Shown here in pieces: positions 27,132 to 36,665 of a stretch of DNA of 57,783 bases (position 1 is its first letter; each line of letters begins with the position of its first letter). The stretch comes from Planctomycetota bacterium (GTDB lineage: Bacteria; Planctomycetota; UBA1135; GCA-002686595), in NCBI GenBank assembly GCA_029250885.1, contig JAQXEK010000018.1, positions 1 to 57,783 on the forward strand, read 5' to 3'. Position numbers and translations under genes: made by a program. The notes beneath the pieces were generated by a model that did no database searches, was not told where the DNA came from, and saw only the letters and a list, made by a program, of their open reading frames with translations.

Positions 27132-29411
27132 CTAGAGTTTCGCATACTCCTTGGGCATCCAGGACTCAAAATGGGCCACTTTGGACCTGGCATTTTCGGA
27201 TGTAGGGACGCCCCAATGTTGGAAATAGGGTCCGAGATCGCGCTCTAATGCCGTCGACATTCGGATCAGCCATGTGTCGCGCTTGGCGTCGTCGGTGCGG
27301 GGCTTTGAGGCGCCGTCCGCGGCGGCGTAGGCCTCGAAGGCGACCTGGAAGGGCTCCCAGCCGAAGTCCCGTTGGATCGTCGCGTACATCATGAGGGCTA
27401 GGCCCGGCTGCTTCTTCCACTGGGCGAAATCGGAGCCGGAATCGAAGTGCTTCTGGGGCTTCTTCTTTTGTTTCTCGAGCCAGGGGTTCTTCCAGGGCTC
27501 TATCCCAGCCATGGTCTCGCCTAGGTACAGGCTAAACAGGTTGCAGGTCACCTCGGTCGTGCCTCCGAAGGTCCACTCGGGACGCTGGGCGTTGTGGCCA
27601 AATTCGTGGAAGTAGCCCCAGTTGCCCTCGCTCTTCAGGGTCTCGAGGTCAACGGAATAGGAGTGGTTGGTGAGCTCGGCGCCGTGGGTCATCACGGGGT
27701 AGCCCGAGTGCATCCAGCCGGCGCTGATCTGGATGTCCTCGACAAGGCGCTCGGCCCGGGCGGGCTGGGGTTCCCTGCGCAGCTCGGGATAGCACTCAGT
27801 TGCGCGCTGCCAGTACTGCATTAGAGCGGTGGGGTCGTCGAGGTTGCGGATCGAGTCCGCGGGCACCGTAAGGATCATGCCGTCGCAGACGAGCTCGGCC
27901 CAGGGGGCGGGGGCCAGCCGGCGTTGCGGCCAGTCCTTCGCGGACTGGGTATCGCCGAGGATGAAGAGCGGCGCTTCGACTGTGCCGGCAAGCTCGATCG
28001 TGAGTGCGCGGGCGCCCTTTCCCGGGACAAGATAGACGGGACCACCAAAGGCGCTCGCCATCTCAAACGCTCCGTCCGGGCCAACCACAAGGGGCTTCTC
28101 CAGGGTGATCTCCGGCCATCGCGACCAGCTTTCCTTGTGCCAGAGCCGGTCCTTGTGGGCACCGATGCGCAGGCTCCAATCTTTGGCTGTGGCGCCTCTG
28201 GACATGGAAACGCGAACGACCTCGCCCGGCGCGGCGTAGCGGCCTGTTGAGATCCAGCCGCCCCGAGCTGCAACCTCCCTTGAGACGGTCACCTTTACCC
28301 GTTGCCGACGCGCGCTCTTGGGCACGGCTCCCGGGAAGAAGTCGGCGCCCGGCGCGGCTTCGACTAGCTCTGGCGCGGCGCTCTTCCAGGCTTCGGTTGC
28401 TAGCAGCATGCCAAGGTATCCGGCCACGTCGGATTTGCGCATGGGGCCCTTGGCCGAGGGGACGCGCTCGCCGAAGGTGGACTCGGCGAGGGCCGCCTCG
28501 ATGGGGGCGAGGAAGCGCTGATCCCCCGGGGGAAGCGCCCGTAGCAGGGCTGCGACGGCGGATGCGGTGGCTCCGGGGGCCGAATCCGTGCCGACGGCAC
28601 CCCCCTCGATGTAGCGAATCGCGGTGGCCACAGCGTCGCCCGCGTGGGGCATGGGCTGGACCGTAGCCAAGCCGTAGGTCGCGTCGCCGACCGTTGCATC
28701 GCCAAAGACGAGCCCCATGGGTCCAAGGACCCGGTTCTGGTCAAGATCCGTTCGGATGGACTTCCCGCCGCCTTGCCCCGAATAAATCTGTTGCTTCCCC
28801 CATGGGCAGACGCCCAACAGCAGCCCGCCGCCCTTCGAGACAAACTGATCGAGGGCACTGCGTTGCTGCTCGCCCAAGGTGCCATCGACCCAGACTAGCC
28901 CATCAAGCTCCTCGAGCTTTTGCTCTAAATCGCGCGTGCGGATAACGCCCTTCAGCTTTGTGAAGTCCTCCCCAAGCTCGGTCTGCATGGCATCTCCTCC
29001 GCCAAGGAATCCAATGCGCGGATTCTCCAATGCCGTGCTCCAGCGAAGGGCATTTGCCAGGAATGTGGCCCCACTCTGGTCCACATCCCAGTTGCCAAAG
29101 TAGGAGCTGTGCCCAAAGGCAACGACGCGCCCCTTGCCGTAGGCGGCAGCGCCAATCACCCCGCGCTGGCCATCGCCCGCGCCGCCGGTGGCCACGAGGA
29201 AGGCCTCGCTACCAAAGGCGATGACCTCGCCGGGCAGTGCCCTGCCGGGACGTTTTAGGTCTTCGACGTTCGCGAGTAGAGCCGCTTGTTCCGGGGCGTG
29301 TTCAGAGTCCACTTGGCCATGCCGGGGCAGCGCTAGGCCGGGGAGCGCGAAGCTGCTTACCGGCTGCGCGGCGACCGCAGTAGTGGCTAAAAGGGTTAGA
29401 GAGAGCAGCAT
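27132..29411 (-). CDS. Secreted peptidase M60 (enhancin/mucinase-like) protein
   Basis: The 759-residue protein has a signal peptide (about 1-15). The first about 330 residues contain segments like class I glutamine-amidotransferase or ThuA-like folds (VIAFGSEAFLVATGGAGDGQ, GGGLLLGVCPWGK). The C-terminal half is an M60 domain with the zinc motif FHEFGHNAQRPEWTF followed by the third-ligand Glu in GGTTEVTCNLFSLY, and a preceding ISAGWMHSGYPVMTH. M60 peptidases cleave O-glycosylated mucin-like proteins outside the cell. The leftward gene is next to tRNA-Ile2. Confidence 0.85.
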   Translation of the reverse strand: MLLSLTLLATTAVAAQPVSSFALPGLALPRHGQVDSEHAPEQAALLANVEDLKRPGRALPGEVIAFGSEAFLVATGGAGDGQRGVIGAAAYGKGRVVAFGHSSYFGNWDVDQSGATFLANALRWSTALENPRIGFLGGGDAMQTELGEDFTKLKGVIRTRDLEQKLEELDGLVWVDGTLGEQQRSALDQFVSKGGGLLLGVCPWGKQQIYSGQGGGKSIRTDLDQNRVLGPMGLVFGDATVGDATYGLATVQPMPHAGDAVATAIRYIEGGAVGTDSAPGATASAVAALLRALPPGDQRFLAPIEAALAESTFGERVPSAKGPMRKSDVAGYLGMLLATEAWKSAAPELVEAAPGADFFPGAVPKSARRQRVKVTVSREVAARGGWISTGRYAAPGEVVRVSMSRGATAKDWSLRIGAHKDRLWHKESWSRWPEITLEKPLVVGPDGAFEMASAFGGPVYLVPGKGARALTIELAGTVEAPLFILGDTQSAKDWPQRRLAPAPWAELVCDGMILTVPADSIRNLDDPTALMQYWQRATECYPELRREPQPARAERLVEDIQISAGWMHSGYPVMTHGAELTNHSYSVDLETLKSEGNWGYFHEFGHNAQRPEWTFGGTTEVTCNLFSLYLGETMAGIEPWKNPWLEKQKKKPQKHFDSGSDFAQWKKQPGLALMMYATIQRDFGWEPFQVAFEAYAAADGASKPRTDDAKRDTWLIRMSTALERDLGPYFQHWGVPTSENARSKVAHFESWMPKEYAKL

Positions 29412-29594
29412 GGGCGTTTGCGTCGGGAAAGGATTAGAGGGCAGGCGGCGGGAGGAGTCTTTACTCTAACGGCACCTGGCACCTTGGGTAAATGCGCTGT
29501 GGATGGAAGATGTACCGGTTACAGAGTCGGGCCTTTGGGATAAACTCGGCTCCTTGAGTCAATTCGTCCGCCCCCTGATCTCTAGAAGCCCTCC

Positions 29595-30971
29595 TTGTCG
29601 CTCAACTCCGCACTTCTCGCACTGACCCTATCGACCGCCGTCGCCGCGATCTCCGGCACCTCCGACGAAGTCGCTATTCCTCTGCCCGCGGATCCGGTGC
29701 AGGACTGGAGCTGGGTCGAAGGTAAGAAGGACAAGCGTTGGTATGCGCTTACTCAGGTAGAGGACACCTTCAACGTCGCCGAGGGCGAGGCCCTGGTGGC
29801 GGGTGGGCACCTGGTGACGATCGAGTCCAAGCGGGAATCAACCGACCTGTTGGACTCCTTCGGCTTTGCCGAGGGCATAACTCCCGACAAGCGGGCGCAG
29901 TCCATGTGGATCGGACTTCGGCGCCGGGTTGTCTCCGAGGACTATGTCTGGACCAGCGGTGCCACCAAGTACTCCGTCCAGTGGGCCCAAGGACATCCCT
30001 CGGCCACACCGGAATCTAGCGCCTGGGCGACGCTCATCGCAGGTGGTGACGAGGCCGGGGAGTGGCGCGAGGTGACCGACCCAGAGCTGCGACTCTACGG
30101 CATCATCGAGATCGACTTCGATCCAAACAAGGACCCACTCATCGCCGACAAGGCAGGAACACGCAAGGCCGAACTGGCCCTGGAGAGTGCTCGCCAAGAG
30201 TGTCTTGCGGCTGCCCTCGAGGGCGCTACGAAAATAGACATCGAGGGGGCCCGCAAGGAACTGGCGGCTCTTCGCAAGGAGAAGGCCGACATTATCCACG
30301 CGCGCAAGCAGCCCACTTCGGCCGAGACGGTTGCCGCCTCGAATGCGGTGCAGGAGTGGATCGACCAGCGCATCGAGCTCTGGGGCAAGGAGAGCCGCCG
30401 CGTGCGCTTGGCCATTGGCGGCTATATCAAGTCCCACGAAAAGGTCGCGAAGGGCCAGCGCTACCCAATGACCGAACGGGCTGCGCGCACAAGCATTTTT
30501 AGTGCAATGCTCGACCCTAAAGAGGGCGCCTATAGCCAGGCGGTTCGCTACCAGAACCGTCGCATCGCCCTGCGTACGAACATGACCAACGAGAACTTTC
30601 AAATCGTCTCTTGGACCAACGAGCACCGACAAGTTATGGGCGTCCGGCTCCTGCAAATTGACAGTCGGATCACCTATGGCGCACAGATACACGCCGACGA
30701 CATGAGCCGACTCGGCTTCTTCGAGCACGACTCTCCGGTCCCCGGTCGCGGCTCCTTCTGGGAGCGCTGTGCCGAGGGCGGGTACAGCCGCAGCATCGGC
30801 GAGAACATTCACCAGGGATACAGCGCGGGGATCAGCTCGGTGATGGGCTGGATTAGCTCTCCCGGCCACCACTCGAACATGTTACACCCCGGACACGGGA
30901 CCATCGGTCCCGGTGTCTCGCCTGGCTACTCGGTCCAGGTCTTCGGGGCGCCGCCGCGTAGCAAGCGCTAG
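29595..30971 (+). CDS. Secreted protein with C-type-lectin-like and CAP/SCP domains
   Basis: The 458-residue protein (TTG start at 29595) has a signal peptide. Residues about 40-165 resemble a C-type lectin fold (GGHLVTIESKRESTDLLDSF, SMWIGLRRRV, YVWTSGA, WAQGHPS). A helical, charged linker follows (about 180-300). The C-terminal about 130 residues are a CAP/SCP-PR1 domain (TNEHRQVMGVRLLQIDSRI, IHADDMSRLGFFEHDSP, SIGENIHQGY, GHHSNML). CAP domains are secreted binding modules. The pairing suggests a surface or extracellular ligand-binding role. Confidence 0.75.
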   Translation: MSLNSALLALTLSTAVAAISGTSDEVAIPLPADPVQDWSWVEGKKDKRWYALTQVEDTFNVAEGEALVAGGHLVTIESKRESTDLLDSFGFAEGITPDKRAQSMWIGLRRRVVSEDYVWTSGATKYSVQWAQGHPSATPESSAWATLIAGGDEAGEWREVTDPELRLYGIIEIDFDPNKDPLIADKAGTRKAELALESARQECLAAALEGATKIDIEGARKELAALRKEKADIIHARKQPTSAETVAASNAVQEWIDQRIELWGKESRRVRLAIGGYIKSHEKVAKGQRYPMTERAARTSIFSAMLDPKEGAYSQAVRYQNRRIALRTNMTNENFQIVSWTNEHRQVMGVRLLQIDSRITYGAQIHADDMSRLGFFEHDSPVPGRGSFWERCAEGGYSRSIGENIHQGYSAGISSVMGWISSPGHHSNMLHPGHGTIGPGVSPGYSVQVFGAPPRSKR

Positions 30972-30976
30972 GGCTG

Positions 30977-31888
30977 CTAGTCTGGTCCGTGCTGTAGCTT
31001 CATACAGAACACGGATCCGCCCGACTTCATGAACTCGGACGTGTTGAGTTCGCGGACTCGAAAACCCGCCGTCTCGAGTCGGTCTTTCGTGATGGCGTTG
31101 CCCTGCTGGATGAGCACGGTCTCGCCGTCCGGGCAGAAGGCGTTGCAGGCAAAACCGCGCCTAGACTCTATTTCCGGGGCTTCAATCCGGTTTGGGATCA
31201 GAGCCTCGACCAGCTCCTGGGCATCCTTAGACAGCGCGGGCGGATACCAGAGACAGGTGTCTTCGGCAAGCATGGCAAGGGCCGTGTCCAGGTGGTAGAA
31301 GTCTGGGTCGACGAGGGGCAAGAGCGCGGTCGTCACGTCTAGGCGCTTTGCAATCTCGACCCAGGCGGCGTCGTCCGACCGGGGGCCAACTCCCGCCCAG
31401 AGCAGACGCCGGCCCGGGTGCCAGAGGCCGTCGCCCATGCCCTCCATCTTGATGTCGCGACTCTTGAGTGCACTTGGCTGGTAGCCGAGCTCGCGCAGGA
31501 ACGACATAATGTGGGGGACTTCGGCTGCTCGAAGGTCGCTGGCCATGTGGGAAGCAATGGCCATGGGTGCTCGGCCGGTGATCGCACTGGAGACCGGCAG
31601 CACCTGGTTCGCGCAAAACACGATGTCGGGAAACCCCTCAAGGGGGGGCGCAACCTCGACGTGAATCCCCAGGCTCTCAATGGCCTCTCGAAGGCACCAC
31701 CACTGGCGGCGCGCCTCTTTCCGGTCCACCTTAAGAAGGTTGCCCTCGGCGTCTTGCATGTGGGGGTTGATGGCAAACAGCACGTCATAGTCGGCAGGGT
31801 CGACCATCAGTACCTGATCGGCGCGAGGGATCCGGGGGAGATCTTGCAGGGTGAAGGCCACGTCGGCCGGAGTTCGGAGGATGGTCAT
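30977..31888 (-). CDS. Amidinotransferase/dimethylarginine dimethylaminohydrolase-family protein
   Basis: From the ATG at 31888 the protein has 303 residues. It shows the guanidine-modifying pentein fold: ADYDVLFAINPHM, PDIVFCANQ, KMEGMGDGLWHP, the catalytic His in DFYHLDTALA, and the catalytic Cys near the C-terminus in GGSVFCMKLQ. Such enzymes hydrolyse methylated arginines or related guanidines to citrulline. It ends 5 bp from the convergent lectin/CAP gene. Another start at 31942 is possible. Confidence 0.8.
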   Translation of the reverse strand: MTILRTPADVAFTLQDLPRIPRADQVLMVDPADYDVLFAINPHMQDAEGNLLKVDRKEARRQWWCLREAIESLGIHVEVAPPLEGFPDIVFCANQVLPVSSAITGRAPMAIASHMASDLRAAEVPHIMSFLRELGYQPSALKSRDIKMEGMGDGLWHPGRRLLWAGVGPRSDDAAWVEIAKRLDVTTALLPLVDPDFYHLDTALAMLAEDTCLWYPPALSKDAQELVEALIPNRIEAPEIESRRGFACNAFCPDGETVLIQQGNAITKDRLETAGFRVRELNTSEFMKSGGSVFCMKLQHGPD

Positions 31889-31997
31889 GGAGGAAGTGTA
31901 ACGGCAGCGGAAAGCGCAGTGGATCGCGGCCGCACTTTCCACGCAGCTTTTGCATGGAGCGCTGGATCGAGCGCCGTGGTTATGGCACTAGTGGTGT

Positions 31998-32663
31998 ATG
32001 GGAACGACGACAAACGACTACGTTCTGCCCTCGCAAGCGGCGGTTGCGCCTCGGAATGTGGCGGAAGGGACCGGCGGAAAACCCAGCGCGGGCCTGGTCT
32101 TTTGGCTGCCGCCAGAGGAGGCCGCCTTGCGCTTCGGCGTGACGGTGGAGGAGCTTGTGACGGCAACCAAGCGAGGTCACCTAAGCGTCCAGGCCAAGGT
32201 GGCGGGGGGGAAGCTGGTTGCGACGATCTGTTCGACGGAGCTGATCGCTCGTTACGGGGAGCCGCGGCGTGGCAAGTTGGATCAGCCCCTTGGGAAGACC
32301 CACGATGCCGAGCTGGCTCAACTCCGTGATGAGCTGCAGCAGCAAGGAAGGCAGCTTGGCGAGGTGCAGCTGGAGAATGCCCACATGCAGGGCGAGCTGG
32401 AGGCCGCCGACCGGGTCGAGCGTTCGTTGCAGCGCTACGCCGATCGGGTGGAGCAGCGCCTTGAAGACGTGTCCGTGACCTATGAGGCGCGGCTTGCGGA
32501 GGGAGACCGGTTGCGGCTCAGCATGGCGCGCACGATGGGGCGCATGGAGTCGGAGCTGTTGAAGTTACAAGAGCAGGTGGCCTCGACCGAAGCGGCAACC
32601 TTGGCAGTGGGTGAGGGTGCTGGTAAGAAGAAGCTTCGGCGGCGCTGGTTCTTCGGCCGCTAG
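31998..32663 (+). CDS. Coiled-coil protein with N-terminal HTH-like segment
   Basis: The 221-residue protein has a region resembling a MerR/excisionase-type helix-turn-helix at about 36-85 (PPEEAALRFGVTVEELV, ATKRGHLSVQAKVAGGK). A long coiled coil fills about 92-195 (LAQLRDELQQQGRQLGEVQL, QRYADRVEQRLEDV). The C-terminus is strongly basic and aromatic (KKKLRRRWFFGR), as in proteins with an amphipathic membrane-targeting tail. No catalytic motif. The family is not recognised; it looks like a structural or nucleoid/membrane-tethering protein. Confidence 0.6.
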   Translation: MGTTTNDYVLPSQAAVAPRNVAEGTGGKPSAGLVFWLPPEEAALRFGVTVEELVTATKRGHLSVQAKVAGGKLVATICSTELIARYGEPRRGKLDQPLGKTHDAELAQLRDELQQQGRQLGEVQLENAHMQGELEAADRVERSLQRYADRVEQRLEDVSVTYEARLAEGDRLRLSMARTMGRMESELLKLQEQVASTEAATLAVGEGAGKKKLRRRWFFGR

Positions 32664-32768
32664 GCGCGGTTATCCCCAACACTTTGGGGCTGCGGGGGCA
32701 AATGCGCGCCGTTGCTAGCCCCGAAAGCGTCGGTTTCCAGTGGGACTTGATTTTTGGAATCGGCTATT

Positions 32769-33977
32769 ATGTGGGGCTCTAATGCAGCTTTGCTGCTCGC
32801 CCCGATACCCAGTAAACTGTCCTCCTCCTTGAAGATTCCCTACCACGAGCCGTCCTACGGCGCCGCCGAAGAGCGAGCCCTTATCAAGGCACTACGTGCC
32901 GGGCACACGGGCGGCAACGGCACCATCACCATGCGTGTGGCCGAGAAGCTCAAGGCGATGACCGGGGCCAAGCATGTGCTGATGACACCGAGTGCGACTT
33001 CGGCGATGGAGATCGCCTTGATCGCGGCTGGGGTCGGGCATGGAGACGAGGTCTTGATGCCGTCCTTTGGTTTCGTAAGCCAGGCTAATGTGATTATCTC
33101 CTGCGGCGCAACCCCGGTCTTTTGCGACGTGGATCCGGGCACGATGAACATGTGTCCGGAGGACGCGGAGCGGCGCATCACGAAGAGGACCAAGCTGCTC
33201 TTTCCCGTTCACTACGCGGGCATTCCCGCGAAGATTACGGCCTACAAGCGGCTGGCAAAGAAGTATGGGCTACTGCTTTTCGAGGACGCTGCCCAGTGCC
33301 TGCTCTCGTTTCAAGGCAACGGTGCGCGCAAGCGGCACCTAGGCACCTTTGGCGATGCTGGCTGCATCTCATTCCACGTCACAAAGAACGCTGGGTGCGG
33401 CGAAGGCGGCGCGCTGCTGCTGAATGACCGAGGCCTGGCCGAGGTCTGCGAGATTGTCCAAGAGAAGGGCACTAACCGATCGGCCTTCTTGCGTGGTCAG
33501 GTCGATAAGTACACTTGGGTTGGCCCCGGTGGAAGTCATGTTCTATCGGACCTGCTCTCGGCGCTGCTTGAGGTGCAACTCAAGCGCGCGCCCGCCATGA
33601 CGGCTAGGCGCGTCAAGCTCTGGGAGCGTTACCACGCGGGGTTCGAGGAGCTCGAGCACCTCGGTCTTGTCGTGCGGCCAGGAGTGCCAAAGGGGGCCAC
33701 CCACAACGGTCACATCTACGCGCTGCGGGCCAGGACTTCGGCCGAGCAGGACGACATCTTGGCCGCCCTTCAAAAGGTTGGCATAGGGGCGGTGTTCCAC
33801 TTCCAACCCCTGCATGCCTCGCCTTTCGCACAGGAGAGGCTCGGGCAGCAGCAAGAGCTTCCCATTACGACCCACGCCGCTGAGACCATCATCCGGTTGC
33901 CACTGTTCGAGGGCATGAAGGCGGCCCAGGTAGACCTCGTCATCGCCGCGGTCTATCGCGCCGCGATCTCCGACTGA
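32769..33977 (+). CDS. DegT/DnrJ/EryC1 aminotransferase, WecE/RffA-like
   Basis: The protein (402 aa from the ATG at 32769; TTG starts at 32754 and 32829 are also possible) matches dTDP-4-amino-4,6-dideoxygalactose transaminases. Diagnostic segments are PYHEPSYGAAEE, TPSATSAMEIALIAAG, PSFGFVSQANVI, VFCDVDPGTMNM, VHYAGIP, EDAAQ, the PLP lysine in FHVTKNAGCGEGGA, EKGTNRSAFLRGQVDKYTW and FHFQPLHASP. It transfers an amino group to a nucleotide 4-keto sugar for surface polysaccharide synthesis. Partner sugar-nucleotide genes are not nearby. Confidence 0.88.
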   Translation: MWGSNAALLLAPIPSKLSSSLKIPYHEPSYGAAEERALIKALRAGHTGGNGTITMRVAEKLKAMTGAKHVLMTPSATSAMEIALIAAGVGHGDEVLMPSFGFVSQANVIISCGATPVFCDVDPGTMNMCPEDAERRITKRTKLLFPVHYAGIPAKITAYKRLAKKYGLLLFEDAAQCLLSFQGNGARKRHLGTFGDAGCISFHVTKNAGCGEGGALLLNDRGLAEVCEIVQEKGTNRSAFLRGQVDKYTWVGPGGSHVLSDLLSALLEVQLKRAPAMTARRVKLWERYHAGFEELEHLGLVVRPGVPKGATHNGHIYALRARTSAEQDDILAALQKVGIGAVFHFQPLHASPFAQERLGQQQELPITTHAAETIIRLPLFEGMKAAQVDLVIAAVYRAAISD

Positions 33978-34005
33978 GTCAGGGCTGCCTGGGTCAAAGA
34001 CTCGC

Positions 34006-35535
34006 TTACTCGTCCAGTTCGCAAAACGAAGGCGGGGCGATCAGGCGACGCCGGCCATCGTGGGAGAGCTTGATGTCGGCTGTGTTGTCGCCTCCCGGAT
34101 CGGGCACGCTAAAGTTGCGGTCCCAGAGCTGGCAGGTTACCTGCTTGTGGCGCTCGTCAAGAGCTTCGCAATAGTTGGTGAGCTTGCAGCGGCGGATCGT
34201 GTGCCCGTCGCCCTGCTCTGCCTTGCGGAACCAGTCCGGATCGGCGATGGCCTGGCGAGCGGAGCCCACAAAATCACATGCGTTCGAGCGTAGGGCGGCT
34301 TCTGCCGAGGCGAAGTCGTTAATCCCGCCCGCAGCAACGATGGGGGTCTCGTAGCCCGCTTCGCGGACCTCGCCCCGGATCTGCTTGGCCAGGGGGAGGT
34401 TGCGGCCGAAGGGGCCGGTGGTGCCAGGCGCGGCCGGATCCTCGATGAAGACCGTGGGCATGCACTCGTGGCCGCTATGACCGGTGTAGGGATAGGCTGC
34501 GCTGCCGACCTTGGGTTGGCGAGCGTCGTCGAACTTGCCACCCTTGGAGAGCGAGATGAAGTCCATGCCCGAGGCCGCAAAGGCAGTCGCGATCTTGGCG
34601 GACTCCTCGACGCGGGTTCCCCCGTCGATGACCTCATCGCTAAGCATGCGGCAGCCTAGGGCGAAGCCGTTTGAGACGCTCTTTTTTGTTGCAGCGAAGA
34701 CCTCAAGAGGCAGTCGTAGGCGGCCTTCGAGGGTGGATCCGTAGCCGTCCTTGCGGGAGTTGGTCGCGCTCAGGAAGCTCGCCATGGTGTAGGCATGGGC
34801 GTAGTGCAGTTCAGCTCCATGAAAGCCTGCCAGCTCGGCGCGCTTGGCGGCCTTGGCGAATAGGTCGGGCAAGACCTGGGGCAGCTCGGCGATGTGCTGG
34901 TAGTGGGTGTCGGTGATGCGCTCGCGGTGGCCGTACTCTAGATCTTCGATCTCTCGAGTGCTCAAGATGCTATGGACGTCGCTAGGCTGGTCTGTATATC
35001 GAGTAAACAGTGCGTTGCGCAGGTCCGCATCCGGCGTGATATTCGCGTTAGCCAGGTCCGCATCGCTCCATTGGGCTGCGATCTTCTCGCGGTGGGAATC
35101 TGTGATACGGAGGAAGCGCTCGAAGTACTTCGCCGGGTCGGGCCGCCGGCGAATGCCAACAAAGTCGATCAGCTGGATCAGGAGCCTAGTTTGGCCACTG
35201 GAGCGCTTGTGGACCGTCTCTGCTAGCTTTGCCAGGCCAGGAATGTAGTCGTCGCTGCCAATGCGCAGCAGCGGGCCACTGGGGATGTCCCTGATCCCTG
35301 TGGCTTCGACCACAAGCACGCCAGGCCGACCCTCGGCAAAGCGCCCATACCAGTCGAGCACACCGTCGGTGACCTCGCCATCGTCGTTGGAACGCCACGG
35401 CACCATAGCTGGTATCCAGGTCCGCGTCCGCGTGGAGGCCGGGCCAATGCGCCCCGGGGCAAAGAGGCGCGCACCAGCGGCTTCTAGGGCCGTGGGCCAG
35501 GTGACTTCGGGCAGGGGGAAGCGGGGACGTGCCAT
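34006..35535 (-). CDS. NADH:flavin oxidoreductase (old yellow enzyme family)
   Basis: The 509-residue FMN enzyme has an OYE TIM-barrel: LFAPGRIGPASTRTRTWIP, RFAEGRPGVLVVEATGI, the active-site ELHYAHAYTMASFLS (a variant of AHGYLxxQFLS) with NSRKDGYGS, and IVAAGGINDF...GSARQAIADPDWF. A Cys cluster near the C-terminus (CKLTNYCEAL...VTCQLWD) resembles Fe-S-bearing OYE variants but is incomplete. The subtype resembles flavin reductases found with aromatic-CoA degradation genes. It is divergent from the SDR gene and flanks the catabolic block. Confidence 0.82.
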   Translation of the reverse strand: MARPRFPLPEVTWPTALEAAGARLFAPGRIGPASTRTRTWIPAMVPWRSNDDGEVTDGVLDWYGRFAEGRPGVLVVEATGIRDIPSGPLLRIGSDDYIPGLAKLAETVHKRSSGQTRLLIQLIDFVGIRRRPDPAKYFERFLRITDSHREKIAAQWSDADLANANITPDADLRNALFTRYTDQPSDVHSILSTREIEDLEYGHRERITDTHYQHIAELPQVLPDLFAKAAKRAELAGFHGAELHYAHAYTMASFLSATNSRKDGYGSTLEGRLRLPLEVFAATKKSVSNGFALGCRMLSDEVIDGGTRVEESAKIATAFAASGMDFISLSKGGKFDDARQPKVGSAAYPYTGHSGHECMPTVFIEDPAAPGTTGPFGRNLPLAKQIRGEVREAGYETPIVAAGGINDFASAEAALRSNACDFVGSARQAIADPDWFRKAEQGDGHTIRRCKLTNYCEALDERHKQVTCQLWDRNFSVPDPGGDNTADIKLSHDGRRRLIAPPSFCELDE

Positions 35536-35849
35536 GGGGAGCGGGGTGAGGCGCGGGAATGGAAAGCAGGCTCTCGGCCTCTAAGTTGCTGTCAGTAAAT
35601 CCGATCAGCTATCAAGAAACCGTTTAACTTCCGTGAGAAGAGGGATCTTGGGCCTAAGAGAGTACGTAATCCCGAGCCCGCATGTAACCGATACGCACCC
35701 TGACCGTATCGTCAAGAGTCGGCCCCTAGCAGATGAACCGCATTAAGCTGAACCTATGATCAAGACGTGGAGAGTCCATTTTCGGGGGTCTGTTCTATGT
35801 TTGCACTACAGGACTTTCCCTTAGCTTCGGAGCGAGGCAATATGGCCCG
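35536..35849. other. Divergent intergenic region of the catabolic block
   Basis: About 310 bp between the OYE gene and the SDR gene, which point away from each other. It should hold both promoters. I see no clear palindromic operator, hairpin or small gene. Confidence 0.4.
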
Positions 35850-36644
35850 ATGAGCGACCCAGCACCCTATTCGGCCCAGAGCCCCATCGCCCTAGTCACG
35901 GGCGGAAACCAGGGCATTGGCGAGTCCATTTCCCGAGCCTTGGCCACTGCGGGAGCGACTGTGTTCGTGGCCGGCCGAAGCGCATCGCGGAACGATACGG
36001 TAGCCGCATCAATCCAGGCGGTGGGCGGCATCGCCTACGGGATCGAGCTCGATGTCTGCGACGTCGACTCCGTCGCACGCGCCTTCGATCAGGCCGAGCT
36101 CCATGCCGGGTCGCCGGTCACGTGGCTGGTAAACAATGCAGGCATCGCCCTCAGCTCGCCCTTAGCGCGCACCGAAGACTCCGCATTCCTACGCCAGATG
36201 GACGTGAACTTCCACGGTGCTAGGCGCTGTGCAGCTCGTGCCTTGCCCGCCATGATTGAGGCCGGCCGTGGCCGCGTGGTCAACGTGGCGTCTTCTGCGG
36301 GCCTGCGGGGATATGGCTATGTTGCCGCCTACTGCGCCTCGAAGCACGCACTCGTCGGGTACACCCGATCCGCCCAGCAAGAGTGCGGTCCCAAGGGCGT
36401 GACCTTTGCCGCAGTCTGCCCGCACTATGTCGACACTCCGATGCTGGAAGCGTCGGTCGAAGCGGTCATGCAGAAGACCAGCCGAACTCGGGAAGAGGCG
36501 CGCGCCTTCTTCGCAAGTGAGAATCCCGGGGGCAAGCTCGTGACGCCCGCCGAGGTTGCCGCCGCAGTGCTGGACCTCTGCACCGGTCCCGGTGGCAACA
36601 TCTGGGAGCTCGACGGATCGGGCCCCGCCAAGTGCATCCCCTAA
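35850..36644 (+). CDS. Short-chain dehydrogenase/reductase (classical SDR)
   Basis: The 264-residue classical SDR has the cofactor motif LVTGGNQGIGESIS, NNAG at WLVNNAGIALS, and the catalytic YxxxK in AAYCASKHALVGY with the upstream Ser in VNVASSAG. It interconverts a hydroxyl and a ketone with NAD(P)H, most likely a hydroxyacyl-CoA or ring intermediate given its neighbours. The downstream DUF3050 gene follows after 21 bp. Confidence 0.88.
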   Translation: MSDPAPYSAQSPIALVTGGNQGIGESISRALATAGATVFVAGRSASRNDTVAASIQAVGGIAYGIELDVCDVDSVARAFDQAELHAGSPVTWLVNNAGIALSSPLARTEDSAFLRQMDVNFHGARRCAARALPAMIEAGRGRVVNVASSAGLRGYGYVAAYCASKHALVGYTRSAQQECGPKGVTFAAVCPHYVDTPMLEASVEAVMQKTSRTREEARAFFASENPGGKLVTPAEVAAAVLDLCTGPGGNIWELDGSGPAKCIP

Positions 36645-36665
36645 AATCACTCCCATCGCCAGCCG

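Noticed and set aside
29838..30872. 344-codon minus-strand frame inside the lectin/CAP gene
   Set aside because: Shadow of a gene with recognisable CAP residues; no signal or family match.
34006..35535. Bifunctional 2-aminobenzoyl-CoA monooxygenase/reductase
   Set aside because: Only an OYE-type half is encoded; no FAD-monooxygenase domain precedes it, so it cannot be the full ACMR enzyme.
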